NCBI GenBank assembly: GCA_965228065.1
Contig: OZ245788.1
Location: 3,720,001 to 3,784,000, forward strand
DNA from: Sphingobium_A sp965228065
GTDB taxonomy: Bacteria; Pseudomonadota; Alphaproteobacteria; Sphingomonadales; Sphingomonadaceae
Length of the DNA: 64,000 nt
Reading direction: 5' to 3'
In this document: piece by piece, positions 17,950-26,866 of the stretch
Layout of the letters: the number at the start of each line of letters is the position of its first letter
Numbering within the stretch: position 1 is the stretch's first letter
Program-made: the position numbers and the translations under genes
The notes under the pieces: generated by a model
What the model was told of the DNA's origin: nothing
Databases searched by the model: none
What the model saw: only the letters and a program-made list of their open reading frames with translations

Positions 17950-19926
17950 ATGCGGAGAGGATATCTGGCGCTGCTGGCGACGGCGGCACTGCCGATGTCT
18001 GCGGCTTGGGCGCAGGCCGACAATGCCGCGCTGTTCGGCGCGCGGGAGAGTATTCAGGATATTGCGCTGTCGCCCGACGGCAACAGGCTTGCCGTGATCC
18101 AGCCTGCCGCCGGGCAGGGGGCGACCCTCTATGTAGTGGATATCGCCAGCGGCAAATCCGTGCGCGTGACCGGCATCGATGGTGACCCGGAGCGCCTGGA
18201 CTGGTGCCGGTGGGTATCGACCGAACGGCTGCTCTGCTCGATCTTCGCGATGTCTGAAATCGAGACGGTCCTCGCGCCCTTTTCCCGTCTGGTCGCGTTC
18301 AATGCCGATGGCAGCGACGCCAAGATCGTCAGCGCGCGCACGAGCGATCGGGCAACCGGCTATGATCAATCGGGTGGCCAGGTTCTCGATTGGCTGCCCG
18401 AAGAGGACGGCGCGATCCTGAAAAGTCGGAAGTTCATCCCCGAACTGATGACGGGTTCGCATGTCGGGAACACGCTCGACGGCATCGGCGTCGAGCGGAT
18501 CGACACATCGACGCTGAAGGCCCGCACCATCGAAACTCCGAAACGTGATGCGGTCGAGTATATTTCCGATGGCCATGGCCGGATCCGCGTCATGGGAATC
18601 CAGCCGCCGCAGGGCGCGACAGGCTATGCGGGCCGATCGATCATCTATCGATATCGTGCCAAGGATTCGGACGATTGGAAAACGCTGTCGAAGGTCAATA
18701 CGAACAGCAGCGACACGTTCAATCCCTATGCCGTCGATCGCGACCTGGACATCGCTTATGGTTTCGCGCGCCGCGACGGTCGCCTGTCTCTCTACAGCGT
18801 CTCGCTTGACGAAACGATGAGCGAAAAGCTCGTCTACGCGCATCCGGAGGTGGATGTGAGCGGTCTGGTGCGGATCGGCCGGCGCAATCGCGTCGTGGGC
18901 GTGTCCTATGCCACCGAGAAACGTCATGTGGAGTTCTTCGATCCGGAGCTGAAGCGTCTCCAGGCCTCGCTGTCCAAGGCGGTTCCCGGCCTTCCCCTGA
19001 TCTATTTCGCCGATTCCAGCCTGGACGAAAGCAAGCTGCTGCTTTGGGCCGGCAGCGATATCGATCCCGGTCGCTATTATCTGTTCGACAAGAAGACGCG
19101 ACGCCTGGCGGAGGCATTGCTCGCCCGGCCGGAGCTTGAAAAGACCACGCTCTCTACGGTGAAGCCGATCAGCTACAAGGCTGCGGACGGCACGATGGTG
19201 CCTGGCTATCTGACGCTGCCGCCGGGCAGCACAGGCAAGAATCTGCCGACGATCCTGATGCCGCATGGTGGCCCCAGTTCGCGCGACGAATGGGGTTTCG
19301 ACTGGCTGGCGCAGTTCTTTGCCGCACAGGGTTTTGCTGTGCTCCAGCCCAACTTCCGCGGCTCGTCCGGCTATGGCGATGCCTGGTACCAGAAGAACGG
19401 CTTCAAATCGTGGCGCACTGCGATCGGTGATGTCAATGACGGCGCGCGCTGGATGGTTTCGGAGGGGATCGCTGATCCCGCCAAGCTTTCGATCTTCGGC
19501 TGGTCCTATGGCGGTTATGCCGCACTCCAGGCGGTCGCGACCGAGCCCGATCTCTACAAGGCGGCGGTCGCGGTCGCGCCGGTCACGGATCTCGAAGCGC
19601 TGCGGAGCGACGCGCGCAACTATTCCAATTTCCTGGCGGTCAATGACTTCATTGGGGCCGGGCCGCATGTTCGCGAGGGATCACCCGCGCAGAATGCGGC
19701 GCAGATCAAGGTGCCGGTGATGATGTTCCATGGCGACAAGGACATCAATGTGGCCATCCGCCAGTCCAGGTTGATGGCGGACCGGCTTCGTGGTGCGGGC
19801 AAGTCGCCGACGCTCATTGTCTATCCCAAACTCGACCATCAGCTTGATGATTCGGCGGCGCGCGCGGATATGCTCAGGAAGAGCGATGCTTTCCTGCGGG
19901 CGGCAATAGGCATTGCGGCCAAATAG
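17950..19926 (+). CDS. Secreted S9-family prolyl-oligopeptidase-like peptidase (copy 2)
   Basis: 658 residues, collinear with copy 1 from the signal peptide (MRRGYLALLATAALPMSAAWA) to the end. The same nucleophile motif GWSYGGYAAL, DKDINVAIRQS and KLDHQLDD are kept. Long stretches of the hydrolase domain are identical (WGFDWLAQFFAAQGFAVLQP). Divergence is concentrated in the propeller region, suggesting specificity change after tandem duplication. An open frame on the opposite strand (17791-19668) is only a codon-bias shadow. A palindromic repeat follows the stop. Confidence 0.88.
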   Translation: MRRGYLALLATAALPMSAAWAQADNAALFGARESIQDIALSPDGNRLAVIQPAAGQGATLYVVDIASGKSVRVTGIDGDPERLDWCRWVSTERLLCSIFAMSEIETVLAPFSRLVAFNADGSDAKIVSARTSDRATGYDQSGGQVLDWLPEEDGAILKSRKFIPELMTGSHVGNTLDGIGVERIDTSTLKARTIETPKRDAVEYISDGHGRIRVMGIQPPQGATGYAGRSIIYRYRAKDSDDWKTLSKVNTNSSDTFNPYAVDRDLDIAYGFARRDGRLSLYSVSLDETMSEKLVYAHPEVDVSGLVRIGRRNRVVGVSYATEKRHVEFFDPELKRLQASLSKAVPGLPLIYFADSSLDESKLLLWAGSDIDPGRYYLFDKKTRRLAEALLARPELEKTTLSTVKPISYKAADGTMVPGYLTLPPGSTGKNLPTILMPHGGPSSRDEWGFDWLAQFFAAQGFAVLQPNFRGSSGYGDAWYQKNGFKSWRTAIGDVNDGARWMVSEGIADPAKLSIFGWSYGGYAALQAVATEPDLYKAAVAVAPVTDLEALRSDARNYSNFLAVNDFIGAGPHVREGSPAQNAAQIKVPVMMFHGDKDINVAIRQSRLMADRLRGAGKSPTLIVYPKLDHQLDDSAARADMLRKSDAFLRAAIGIAAK

Positions 19927-19939
19927 GAGTCTGTAGGTC

Positions 19940-20015
19940 CGCCCCACCACCCGGCCACCCGTTCAGGATACGCGTCCGCGGGTGGCCGGGTGGGGGAGCG
20001 GGCCGGTGCGCCAAT
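19940..20015. repeat. Dispersed palindromic repeat, copy A
   Basis: CACCCGGCCACCC (19948-19960) pairs with GGGTGGCCGGGTG (19980-19992). The right flank GGGGAGCGGGCCGGTGCG is shared with the repeat at 57679-57756. It lies between convergent genes and may also terminate transcription. Confidence 0.6.
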
Positions 20016-20032
20016 TTCCAGGAGTGCCAAAT

Positions 20033-20060
20033 GAAAAGGGCGGCCCCGCGGGGCCGCCCT
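20033..20060 (-). terminator. rpsD terminator
   Basis: Perfect palindrome at 20037-20060 (AGGGCGGCCCCG with its complement) followed on the minus strand by TTTTCAT, 27 nt after the rpsD stop. Confidence 0.75.
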
Positions 20061-20086
20061 CTCAATGTCTGTCGGGATGGACCGGA

Positions 20087-20701
20087 TCAGCGCGAGTAGA
20101 ACTCGACGACCAGGTTCGGTTCCATCTTCACCGGATAGGGCACTTCGTCGAGCGCAGGGATGCGCGTGAAGGTGACCTTCGCCGGACCGTCGGGTGCCAC
20201 ATAGTCAGGAATGTCGCGCTCGGACAGGCTCTGTGCTTCGAGAACCAGCGCCATTTCCTGCGCCTTCTTGCCCAGCGTGATCTCGTCGCCCGGACGGATC
20301 AGGCGCGATGCGATGTTGCAGCGCACGCCGTTGACGAAGATGTGGCCGTGGCTGACGAGCTGGCGCGACGAGAAGATCGTCGGCGCGAACTTGGCGCGAT
20401 ACACAACCGCGTCCAGCCGGCGCTCGAGCAGGCCGATCAGGTTCTGGCCGGTGTCGCCCTTCATGCGCGACGCTTCGATGTAGGACTTCTTGAACTGCTT
20501 CTCGGTGACTTCGCCGTAATAGCCCTTCAGCTTCTGCTTGGCGCGCAGCTGAATGCCGAAGTCGGACATCTTGCCCTTGCGGCGCTGGCCGTGCTGGCCG
20601 GGGCCGTATTCGCGGCGATTGACCGGGCTCTTCGGGCGACCCCAGATGTTCTCGCCCATACGACGGTCGAGCTTATACTTGGCGCTGTTGCGCTTCGACA
20701 T
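20087..20701 (-). CDS. rpsD: 30S ribosomal protein S4
   Basis: Primary 16S rRNA-binding protein that nucleates small-subunit assembly. 204 residues with the S4 signature: MSKRNSAKYKLDRRMGENIW start, then KSPVNRREYGPGQHG, LERRLDAVVYRAKFAPT and an S4 RNA-binding domain (SRQLVSHGHIFVNG). ATG 20701 gives the canonical N-terminus, with AAGGAAA a few bases upstream. Monocistronic here. A short hairpin lies in its leader (20730-20743) and a strong terminator behind it. Confidence 0.97.
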   Translation of the reverse strand: MSKRNSAKYKLDRRMGENIWGRPKSPVNRREYGPGQHGQRRKGKMSDFGIQLRAKQKLKGYYGEVTEKQFKKSYIEASRMKGDTGQNLIGLLERRLDAVVYRAKFAPTIFSSRQLVSHGHIFVNGVRCNIASRLIRPGDEITLGKKAQEMALVLEAQSLSERDIPDYVAPDGPAKVTFTRIPALDEVPYPVKMEPNLVVEFYSR

Positions 20702-20729
20702 GATATTTCCTTCAATTGCTACAACGTGG

Positions 20730-20749
20730 TCCACCGAGGTGGATTTTTT
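20730..20749. promoter_or_regulatory. Hairpin in the rpsD leader
   Basis: TCCAC-CGAG-GTGGA is followed on the plus strand by TTTTTT. On the rpsD transcript it lies about 30-45 nt before the start codon. It could act in S4 autoregulation or as a terminator for antisense reading; neither is shown. Confidence 0.35.
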
Positions 20750-20960
20750 CCGGTATGTCGCTCTGCTTGGAATCCGAAAGGATCCGGCAGGGCCACCGCT
20801 TCACCGGAGTGCGGGGCCAATTGCGAAGGCGCGGCCTATGGCGGAACTGGCCGCGCGCGTCAAGGCGGGCGGCGCAGAGAGCAGCGGGCTTCCCATTTTG
20901 CATCGCTTTTTGTGGAAAACCGGTTCCCACTTTTTGGCGCGATGCTTTAGGGGGAGCGCC

Positions 20961-21266
20961 ATGACCGATACACGCATTCCCGCTGAAGACACTCTCTCCA
21001 TGGCGGAAGTCCGCGCCGGGGTGGATTCGATCGACCGCGCCTTGTCCGTTCTGATCGCCGAGCGCTTCCGCTTCATGGATGCCGCCGCCCGCATCAAGCC
21101 CGATCGCGATCTGGTGCGCGACGAGGCGCGCAAGGCGCAGGTGATCGACAATGCTCGCGCCAATGCCGCAGCCAACGGCTTTTCGCCCGATGCCGCCGCC
21201 GCATTGTGGGAATTGCTGGTCGAGACGTCGATCGCCTACGAACTGGTGAAATTCGATCAGCGCTGA
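20961..21266 (+). CDS. Chorismate mutase, AroQ class
   Basis: Converts chorismate to prephenate on the way to phenylalanine and tyrosine. 101 residues, all-helical AroQ fold: RAGVDSIDRALSVLIAERFRFMD, given in part as VDSIDRALSVLIAERF. Its Arg and the AARIKPDRDLVRDEARKAQV segment carry the active-site Arg and Lys. GGGGGAGC precedes ATG 20961. Its last codons overlap the end of the convergent trmJ frame by 10 bp. Confidence 0.9.
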   Translation: MTDTRIPAEDTLSMAEVRAGVDSIDRALSVLIAERFRFMDAAARIKPDRDLVRDEARKAQVIDNARANAAANGFSPDAAAALWELLVETSIAYELVKFDQR

Positions 21267-22315
21267 CGCGGATTGGCCAGGCTCGACAGCACTCCGCGCA
21301 GCGTGCGGACTTCCTGGCTGTTCCAGCTCGGTTTGGTGAACACGGTGCGCAGCATCCGTTTCGTCGCGGGTATGCGGTCCGGCGGGAAGAAATAGCCGGC
21401 CGAATCGAGCATCGCTTCAAGCTGCCCGATCATCCCGTCGAGTTCGAACTGCGATGCTGGCGGATCGAGTTCGACCTTGGGCGGGGAGGCGAGCGCCTCG
21501 CCCTTGGACCATTCATAAGCGACCAGGATCACCGCCTGCGCCAGGTTGAGCGATCCGAATTCCGGATTGATCGGCACCGTCAGGATCGCGCGTGCGATCG
21601 CGACATCGTCGGTCTCCAGCCCCGAGCGTTCCGGTCCGAACAGGATCGCCGACCGGCCCGATGCCTGACGCATCTCGCTTGCGGCGAGTTCCGGCGTAAC
21701 GACGGGCTTGGTGACGCCGCGCTTGCGCACCGTGGTGGCATAGACATTCTGGCAATCGGCAACGGCGTCCGCCACGCTTTCGAAGACCTGCGCCTGTTCC
21801 AGCACGATATCCGCGCCCGACGCGGCGGGGCCGGCGGACGGGTTGGGCCAGCCGTCACGCGGCGTGACCAGCCGCATCTCGGTCAGCCCGAAATTGAGCA
21901 TGGCGCGCGCGGCCTTGCCGATATTCTCGCCGAGCTGGGGCCGGACGAGGACGATGACGGGGGGCGGTGTAGAGTGAGAAGGTTCAGTCATGTCCGTTGG
22001 GTTCGAGCGAGCGTCGAGCGAAGTCGAGACGCGGGGTCGAGAACTCCGCGATGCCTGGGATATTTCTGACCAGTCGCCACGGAACAGGGCTTCCTTCTTC
22101 TTGCGGGACCAATCCTTGATCTGTCGCTCACGATCGAGCGCTTCGATCCGAGTCTGGAAATATTCGCTGAACATCAGCTCGACCGGGCGACGTTCAGAGG
22201 TGTAGCCCGGAAATGCGCCGGACTGATGCTGAGCGATTCTTTGCTCAAGATTGTCCGTATGGCCGGTATAATAGGTGCCGTCAGCGCAACGCAGGATATA
22301 AATATAGAAACTCAT
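21257..22315 (-). CDS. trmJ: TrmJ-type tRNA (Cm32/Um32) methyltransferase with in-frame upstream GIY-YIG nuclease domain
   Basis: One uninterrupted frame of 352 codons. Residues 1-85 are a GIY-YIG endonuclease-like domain (FYIYILRCADGTYYTGHT, then RIAQHQSGAFPGYTSERRPV). Residues 109-352 are a SpoU-family SAM methyltransferase (VIVLVRPQLGENIGKAARAM; ILFGPERSGLE; PINPEFGSLNLAQAV), TrmJ-like, which methylates tRNA position 32. The 23-residue linker is translated from a dispersed repeat (near 21990-22060). ATG 21991 begins a normal-length TrmJ alone, so two products are possible: the fused protein or separate initiation. A frame-keeping loss of the first stop by repeat insertion is the likely history. 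Confidence 0.82.
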   Translation of the reverse strand: MSFYIYILRCADGTYYTGHTDNLEQRIAQHQSGAFPGYTSERRPVELMFSEYFQTRIEALDRERQIKDWSRKKKEALFRGDWSEISQASRSSRPRVSTSLDARSNPTDMTEPSHSTPPPVIVLVRPQLGENIGKAARAMLNFGLTEMRLVTPRDGWPNPSAGPAASGADIVLEQAQVFESVADAVADCQNVYATTVRKRGVTKPVVTPELAASEMRQASGRSAILFGPERSGLETDDVAIARAILTVPINPEFGSLNLAQAVILVAYEWSKGEALASPPKVELDPPASQFELDGMIGQLEAMLDSAGYFFPPDRIPATKRMLRTVFTKPSWNSQEVRTLRGVLSSLANPRQR

Positions 22316-22454
22316 GCGAGGCGGGTTCTCGACAGGCTCGAACCGACCCCGGCGCCAGTGCGCAAGAAGGTTCTCGACAAGCTCGAACCGAACGGGATTT
22401 TGGCCTGAGCGAACAGGCCGACTTTCGTCACCGTCGAACGAAGGAAGCGGGACA
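22316..22454. repeat. Dispersed repeat cluster, TTCTCGACA(G/A)GCTCGAACCG
   Basis: TTCTCGACAGGCTCGAACCG (from about 22326) and TTCTCGACAAGCTCGAACCG (from about 22371) are near-identical units between the GIY-YIG start and nrdR. Related units with TTCGACAGGCTCGG occur at 56450-56470. Confidence 0.6.
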
Positions 22455-22916
22455 TCATTCCCCGCCCATATCCTTCACATTGCCGGCAAAGTCCTCGAAA
22501 TCCTTCGCTTCCGCGAAATCCTTATACACGCTCGCGAAGCGGATATAGGCGACGCTATCGAGCGCCTTCAGACCGTCCATCACCATTTCGCCGACGCGCT
22601 TGGCAGCGATCTCGCTTTCGCCGCTGGTTTCGATCTGGCGCTGGATCGCGGACACCAGCCGTTCCACCCGGATCGCCTCGATCGGGCGCTTGCGGCAAGC
22701 GATCGCGATCGAGCGGTCCAGCTTCTCCCGTGCAAAGGGCTCGCGGCGACCATCGCCCTTGACGATGGTCAGCTCACGAAGCTGGATGCGTTCGAACGTG
22801 GTGAAGCGCGCGCCGCAGCCCTCGCACTGCCGACGGCGCCGGATCGCGGCGCCGTCCTCGGTCGGGCGGCTATCCTTGACCTGGCTGTCGTCGTGGCTGC
22901 AGAACGGGCACTTCAC
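22455..22916 (-). CDS. nrdR: Transcriptional repressor NrdR
   Basis: Zinc- and nucleotide-binding repressor of ribonucleotide reductase genes. 153 residues: zinc ribbon MKCPFCSHDDSQVKDSR and CEGCGARFTTFER, then an ATP-cone domain (VKGDGRREPFAREKLDRS). It is read after glyA with a 3-nt gap, a common alphaproteobacterial order. Normal length, with all four zinc cysteines present. Confidence 0.96.
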   Translation of the reverse strand: MKCPFCSHDDSQVKDSRPTEDGAAIRRRRQCEGCGARFTTFERIQLRELTIVKGDGRREPFAREKLDRSIAIACRKRPIEAIRVERLVSAIQRQIETSGESEIAAKRVGEMVMDGLKALDSVAYIRFASVYKDFAEAKDFEDFAGNVKDMGGE

Positions 22917-22919
22917 GGA

Positions 22920-24233
22920 CTACGCTTCCGGATAGATCGGGAACCGCTCGCACAGCGCGCGGACGCGTTCGCGGACATTGGCTTCGATCTGGCCGTCACC
23001 CGCTTCGCCATTCTTCGCCAGCCCGTCGAGCACGTCGGCGACCATGTTGCCGATCTCGCGGAATTCGGCGGGGCCAAAGCCGCGCGTCGTGCCGGCCGGG
23101 CTGCCGACGCGGATGCCGCTGGTCTTGACCGGGGGCAGGGGATCGTTGGGGATGCCGTTCTTGTTGCAGGTGATCGCCGAACGCTCCAGCGCCTCGTCCG
23201 CGTCGCGGCCGGTGACTCCCAGCGGAGTCAGGTCGACCAGCGCGAGGTGCGTGTCGGTGCCGCCGGAAACGAGGTTCGCGCCGCGTTCCTTGAGCGTCGC
23301 GGCCAGCACCTTGGCATTCTCCACCACGGCAGCGGCATAGCTCTTGAACTCGGGCTGCAGCGCTTCGCCGAAAGCGACGGCCTTGGCGGCGATGACGTGC
23401 ATCAGCGGGCCGCCTTGCAGGCCGGGGAAGACCGCTGAATTGATCTTCTTCGCGATCGCCTCGTCATCGGTCAGGACCATGCCGCCGCGCGGACCGCGCA
23501 GCGTCTTGTGCGTGGTGGTGGTGACGACATGGGCGTGGCCGAACGGGGTGGGGTGGACGCCGCCGGCAACGAGGCCCGCGAAATGCGCCATGTCGACCAT
23601 GAACACCGCACCGACTTCATCGGCGATCGCGCGGAAGCGCGCGAAATCGATGTGGCGCGGATAGGCTGAGCCACCGGTGATGATGATCTTCGGGCGATGC
23701 TCCTTCGCCAGCGCCTCGACCTGGTCGAAGTCGATCAGGTGATCGTCGGGACGAACGCCATATTGCACGGCGTTGAACCATTTGCCTGACATCGCGGCGC
23801 GTGCGCCGTGCGTCAGGTGGCCGCCGGCATCCAGGCTGAGGCCCAGGATCGTATCGCCAGGCTTGGCGAGTGCCAGCATGACCGCGCCATTGGCCTGTGC
23901 GCCCGAATGCGGCTGGACGTTGGCGAAGCCGCAGCCGAAGATCTGCTTGGCGCGGTCGATCGCGATCTGCTCGACTTCGTCGGACGGCGCGCAGCCCTGA
24001 TAGTAACGCTTGCCGGGATAACCCTCGGCATATTTGTTGGTGAACACCGAGCCCTGCGCTTCGAGCACGGCCTTGGAGACGATGTTCTCGGACGCGATCA
24101 GCTCGATCTGGGTCTGCTCGCGCGTCAGTTCATGACGGACGCCCGCGAAGATCGCGGGATCGGCATCGGCAAGGCCGCGCGTGAAGAAACCATCGGGCTG
24201 GACGTCATTCAGCGAGGTGGGATTCGTGCTCAT
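22920..24233 (-). CDS. glyA: Serine hydroxymethyltransferase
   Basis: PLP enzyme interconverting serine and glycine with transfer of the one-carbon unit to tetrahydrofolate. 437 residues. Motifs: LIASENIVSKAVLEAQGS, YAEGYPGKRYYQGC and the PLP-lysine region HVVTTTTHKTLRGPRGG. ATG 24233 overlaps the rpiB stop by ATGA; the frame upstream to 24485 runs through rpiB. Forms an operon rpiB-glyA-nrdR on the minus strand. Confidence 0.97.
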   Translation of the reverse strand: MSTNPTSLNDVQPDGFFTRGLADADPAIFAGVRHELTREQTQIELIASENIVSKAVLEAQGSVFTNKYAEGYPGKRYYQGCAPSDEVEQIAIDRAKQIFGCGFANVQPHSGAQANGAVMLALAKPGDTILGLSLDAGGHLTHGARAAMSGKWFNAVQYGVRPDDHLIDFDQVEALAKEHRPKIIITGGSAYPRHIDFARFRAIADEVGAVFMVDMAHFAGLVAGGVHPTPFGHAHVVTTTTHKTLRGPRGGMVLTDDEAIAKKINSAVFPGLQGGPLMHVIAAKAVAFGEALQPEFKSYAAAVVENAKVLAATLKERGANLVSGGTDTHLALVDLTPLGVTGRDADEALERSAITCNKNGIPNDPLPPVKTSGIRVGSPAGTTRGFGPAEFREIGNMVADVLDGLAKNGEAGDGQIEANVRERVRALCERFPIYPEA

Positions 24234-24676
24234 GCGGGCTCCTTTGCAGGGTTGGTCAGCTTCTCGACGCGGCGCGCATGGCGACCGCCCTCGAAGTCGG
24301 TGGAGAGGAATTCGGACAGGCAGGCCTTGGCCATGTCGATGCCGGTCAGCCGCGCGCCCATCGCGATGACGTTCGCATCGTTGTGCTGGCGGGCAAGGCG
24401 GGCGGAAAGGCTGTCGGACACGCGTGCGCAACGACAGGCGGGGTTGCGATTGACCGCGATCGAGATGCCGATCCCCGAACCGCACAATGCCACGCCGAAA
24501 TCGGCATCGCCGCGCGCGATGGCATCGGCCAGCTTGTAACCATAATCGGGATAATCGACGCTCGCGCCGTCATTGGGGCCAAGGTCGGTGACGTCGTGAC
24601 CCTGCTCGCGCGCCCAGTCGGCAAGCGCCGATTTGAGGTCGGTCGCGGCGTGGTCGGAGGCGAAAGCAAGGCGCAT
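24230..24676 (-). CDS. rpiB: Ribose-5-phosphate isomerase B
   Basis: Isomerises ribose 5-phosphate and ribulose 5-phosphate. 148 residues. RpiB motifs: FASDHAATDLK at the start, DLGPNDGASVDYPDYG, FGVALCGSGIGISIAVNR and ARQHNDANVIAMGARLTG. ATG 24676 is the family start; the longer frame adds an unconserved leader. First gene of the rpiB-glyA-nrdR run. Confidence 0.95.
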   Translation of the reverse strand: MRLAFASDHAATDLKSALADWAREQGHDVTDLGPNDGASVDYPDYGYKLADAIARGDADFGVALCGSGIGISIAVNRNPACRCARVSDSLSARLARQHNDANVIAMGARLTGIDMAKACLSEFLSTDFEGGRHARRVEKLTNPAKEPA

Positions 24677-24819
24677 GATGGCGCTCCCTCGGGAACAAAT
24701 CGAGTCGATGGGGCGCTCTCTAGGGGAGCATGCCATCGAACGCCACAAGCGATTGGGTGGACATTACAGCTCTGTTACGGCCAATATTCGTCGATCATCG
24801 TTTTCGAAAGGACATGCCC

Positions 24820-25278
24820 ATGCGCATCGCCCCTCTTTTTCTCGCCGCAGCGATCCTCCTGTCCGCCTGCAGCAAGCAGCCTGCGGAGAACAACGCCGCC
24901 GCCGCCGACAATGGTCTGGCGATGGATATCGAGGAAGTGCCGGCGAACGAGGGCCCCAGCACCGGGGCAACCGATCTGCCGGCCGATGAGGCGGGGGCGG
25001 CGACCGATGCCTGGGTCGGCAAATGGACGGGGCCGGAAGGGCTGGTGCTAGACATCGCCAAGACCGCCACGTCGGGACGCTATGATGTGAAGGTGACGCT
25101 GCTCGATGGTGCAGGCAGCTATACCGGCACCGCGGACGGCGACGTGATCCGCTTCTCGCGCGCGGGCACGCAGGAAACGATCCGCAAGGCGACCGGCGAC
25201 GAGACCGGCCTGAAATGGCTTGCCGGCAAGCAGAATTGCCTTGTCATCAAGCAGGGCGAGGGGTTCTGTCGGGATTGA
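24820..25278 (+). CDS. Small lipoprotein
   Basis: 152 residues with a lipoprotein signal (LAAAILLSAC, lipobox LSAC-S), then an Asn/Ala/Asp-rich linker and a C-terminal domain beginning AWVGKWTGPEGLVLDI. That domain shows W-x-G-x-W-x-G-P-E and GTYTGTADGD-like strands, the pattern of small secreted beta-barrel proteins. AAGGA lies 7 nt before ATG 24820 (ATG 24814 is also in frame). Likely anchored in the outer membrane. Specific role unknown. Confidence 0.7.
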   Translation: MRIAPLFLAAAILLSACSKQPAENNAAAADNGLAMDIEEVPANEGPSTGATDLPADEAGAATDAWVGKWTGPEGLVLDIAKTATSGRYDVKVTLLDGAGSYTGTADGDVIRFSRAGTQETIRKATGDETGLKWLAGKQNCLVIKQGEGFCRD

Positions 25279-25357
25279 TCCCCGGCGGCCGATCCGTTCG
25301 GTTCTGATGGGGCGGAGATTAATCGGTGTTGCGCCGGAAGCAGGCGGAGGCATGGCG

Positions 25358-26017
25358 ATGCGCGATGACGACGAGGTTCCGGAGCCAAGCAAACTCACCC
25401 GGTCCAAGCAGCGCTGGGCACAAGAAGGCAAGTTCGTCATCGGCGACGACACGGTGCGCGCAGCCGAGCGGCTGCCGCCCGGCCAGCATCTGGTGCGCGA
25501 CTGGCCCGTGCTCGATCTGGGCAGGCAGCCGAACATATCGCAGGATCGTTGGCGGCTGCGGGTCGGCGGGATGGTCGAGCGCCCGGTGACGCTGGATTGG
25601 GCGGCGTTGATGGCATTGCCGCAGACCAGGATGGTATCCGATATCCACTGCGTGACGAGCTGGTCGCGCTACGACAATGATTGGAGCGGGGTGGCGACCG
25701 GCGATCTTCTCGATCTGGTGCAGCCGCGCGATGAGGCAGGGTTCCTGATGCTGCACGGGCATGACGGCTATACCACCAATGTGCCGCTTGCCGATTTTGC
25801 CGCGCCCGGCGCGATCCTCGCGCATGGCTGGCAGGGAAAGCCGCTGTCGCGCGAGCATGGTGGGCCGGTGCGGCTGGTCGTCCCGCACCTCTATTTCTGG
25901 AAAAGCGCGAAATGGATCGTGGGGATCGATTTCATGGGGGCAGACAAGCCGGGATTCTGGGAAGTGAACGGCTATCACATGCGTGGCGACCCTTGGCAGC
26001 AGGAACGCTATTCCTGA
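25358..26017 (+). CDS. Sulfite-oxidase-like molybdopterin-dependent oxidoreductase
   Basis: 219 residues of the oxidoreductase molybdopterin-binding fold. Key segments: WRLRVGGMVERPVTLDWAAL; DIHCVTSWSRYDNDWSGV with the Mo-ligating Cys; HGHDGYTTNVPLAD; LSREHGGPVRLVVPHLYFWKSAKWI, given in part as HGGPVRLVVPHLYFWKSAKW. It lacks a signal peptide, so it is probably cytoplasmic, unlike MsrP/YedY. GGAGG lies 7 nt before ATG 25358. Substrate unknown. Confidence 0.85.
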   Translation: MRDDDEVPEPSKLTRSKQRWAQEGKFVIGDDTVRAAERLPPGQHLVRDWPVLDLGRQPNISQDRWRLRVGGMVERPVTLDWAALMALPQTRMVSDIHCVTSWSRYDNDWSGVATGDLLDLVQPRDEAGFLMLHGHDGYTTNVPLADFAAPGAILAHGWQGKPLSREHGGPVRLVVPHLYFWKSAKWIVGIDFMGADKPGFWEVNGYHMRGDPWQQERYS

Positions 26018-26143
26018 TTGCGGCACGATCCGTCCGATCGCGGCCGGCGACATGGAACCGGTCCGGAGCGGAGCGGTTGGGAGAGGGAGCGGGCTGGTAT
26101 TGGTGCCGGCCTTCTCGAAAGACTCTCAGGACGGAGATCGACG

Positions 26144-26566
26144 ATGGGTATGGAACACACCGTGCAGCAGATCGGCGACGATCCGGTTCTTTCCCGATCC
26201 GATGCTCAGCCGGGCGCCGGGCGCTCTGCATTCTCCCAATTCGCGATCGTCGCCGTGGATCGGCAGACGGCGCGGCTGTCGAGCGCGCTGACCGGCGTTG
26301 CCGAATCGATCGAGACACTCGTCGATCGCGCCGATCCGCCACTCGACGATGTATTCAGGGGATATGGTTCGGCGGCGTCCGACCGGTTGAAGACGCTCGC
26401 CGCACGAATCGATGACCAGGACGCTGCCGAGATGCTTGGCAATATCCGGCGCGTTGCTGTTGATCATCCGGTCGCGACCGTGGGGATTGGAGCGGCGGTA
26501 GGCGCGGTATTCGGCCTGGCGGTCGTGACGCTCGGGCGTCGTTCACCCGCGTCGCAGGGCAACTGA
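26144..26566 (+). CDS. Small protein with C-terminal glycine-rich membrane segment (DUF883/YqjD-like)
   Basis: 140 residues. The soluble helical N-terminal part contains amphipathic helices (LSSALTGVAESIETLVDRAD). It ends with VDHPVATVGIGAAVGAVFGLAVV, here cut to PVATVGIGAAVGAVFGL, the single C-terminal membrane span with small residues seen in ElaB/YqjD/DUF883 proteins. CGGAG lies 7 nt before ATG 26144. Such proteins may attach ribosomes to the membrane, a role known only for distant relatives. Confidence 0.55.
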   Translation: MGMEHTVQQIGDDPVLSRSDAQPGAGRSAFSQFAIVAVDRQTARLSSALTGVAESIETLVDRADPPLDDVFRGYGSAASDRLKTLAARIDDQDAAEMLGNIRRVAVDHPVATVGIGAAVGAVFGLAVVTLGRRSPASQGN

Positions 26567-26866
26567 GACAATGCCTTCGGCGGACTGGGATTGCGTACCC
26601 CAGTCGCCACGGAGTTCGCCGATTGCAAACAGCCGATGGCGCTCGGCCATCACGATATGGGAATGCGCGACCCTGGGATCCTTGGCTGCGGATGCCAGGG
26701 CGCGCTCGTCGACCTCACGGCGGCGATGGTAGTCGTGCCGATTTTCCTGCCGGTCACCCATGGCGTCCGAACCTCTGCCTCTATTGTTTACGAATCTATA
26801 AATATCCAATTCGGACCAACTTGGCCGCGTCACTGGCATGGACCGGCCGGGGGCAATTGCATCCCT

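Noticed and set aside
17791..19668. 625-codon open frame antisense to the second S9 peptidase
   Set aside because: High-GC codon bias produces long antisense frames; it lacks a ribosome site, domain or signal, while the plus-strand peptidase is fully conserved.
20730..20749. Terminator for a plus-strand gene
   Set aside because: There is no plus-strand gene upstream; it is listed only as a leader hairpin of rpsD.
24677..24819. Riboswitch (glycine or SAM) upstream of rpiB-glyA
   Set aside because: No conserved riboswitch core or terminator/antiterminator pair could be recognised in this short gap.
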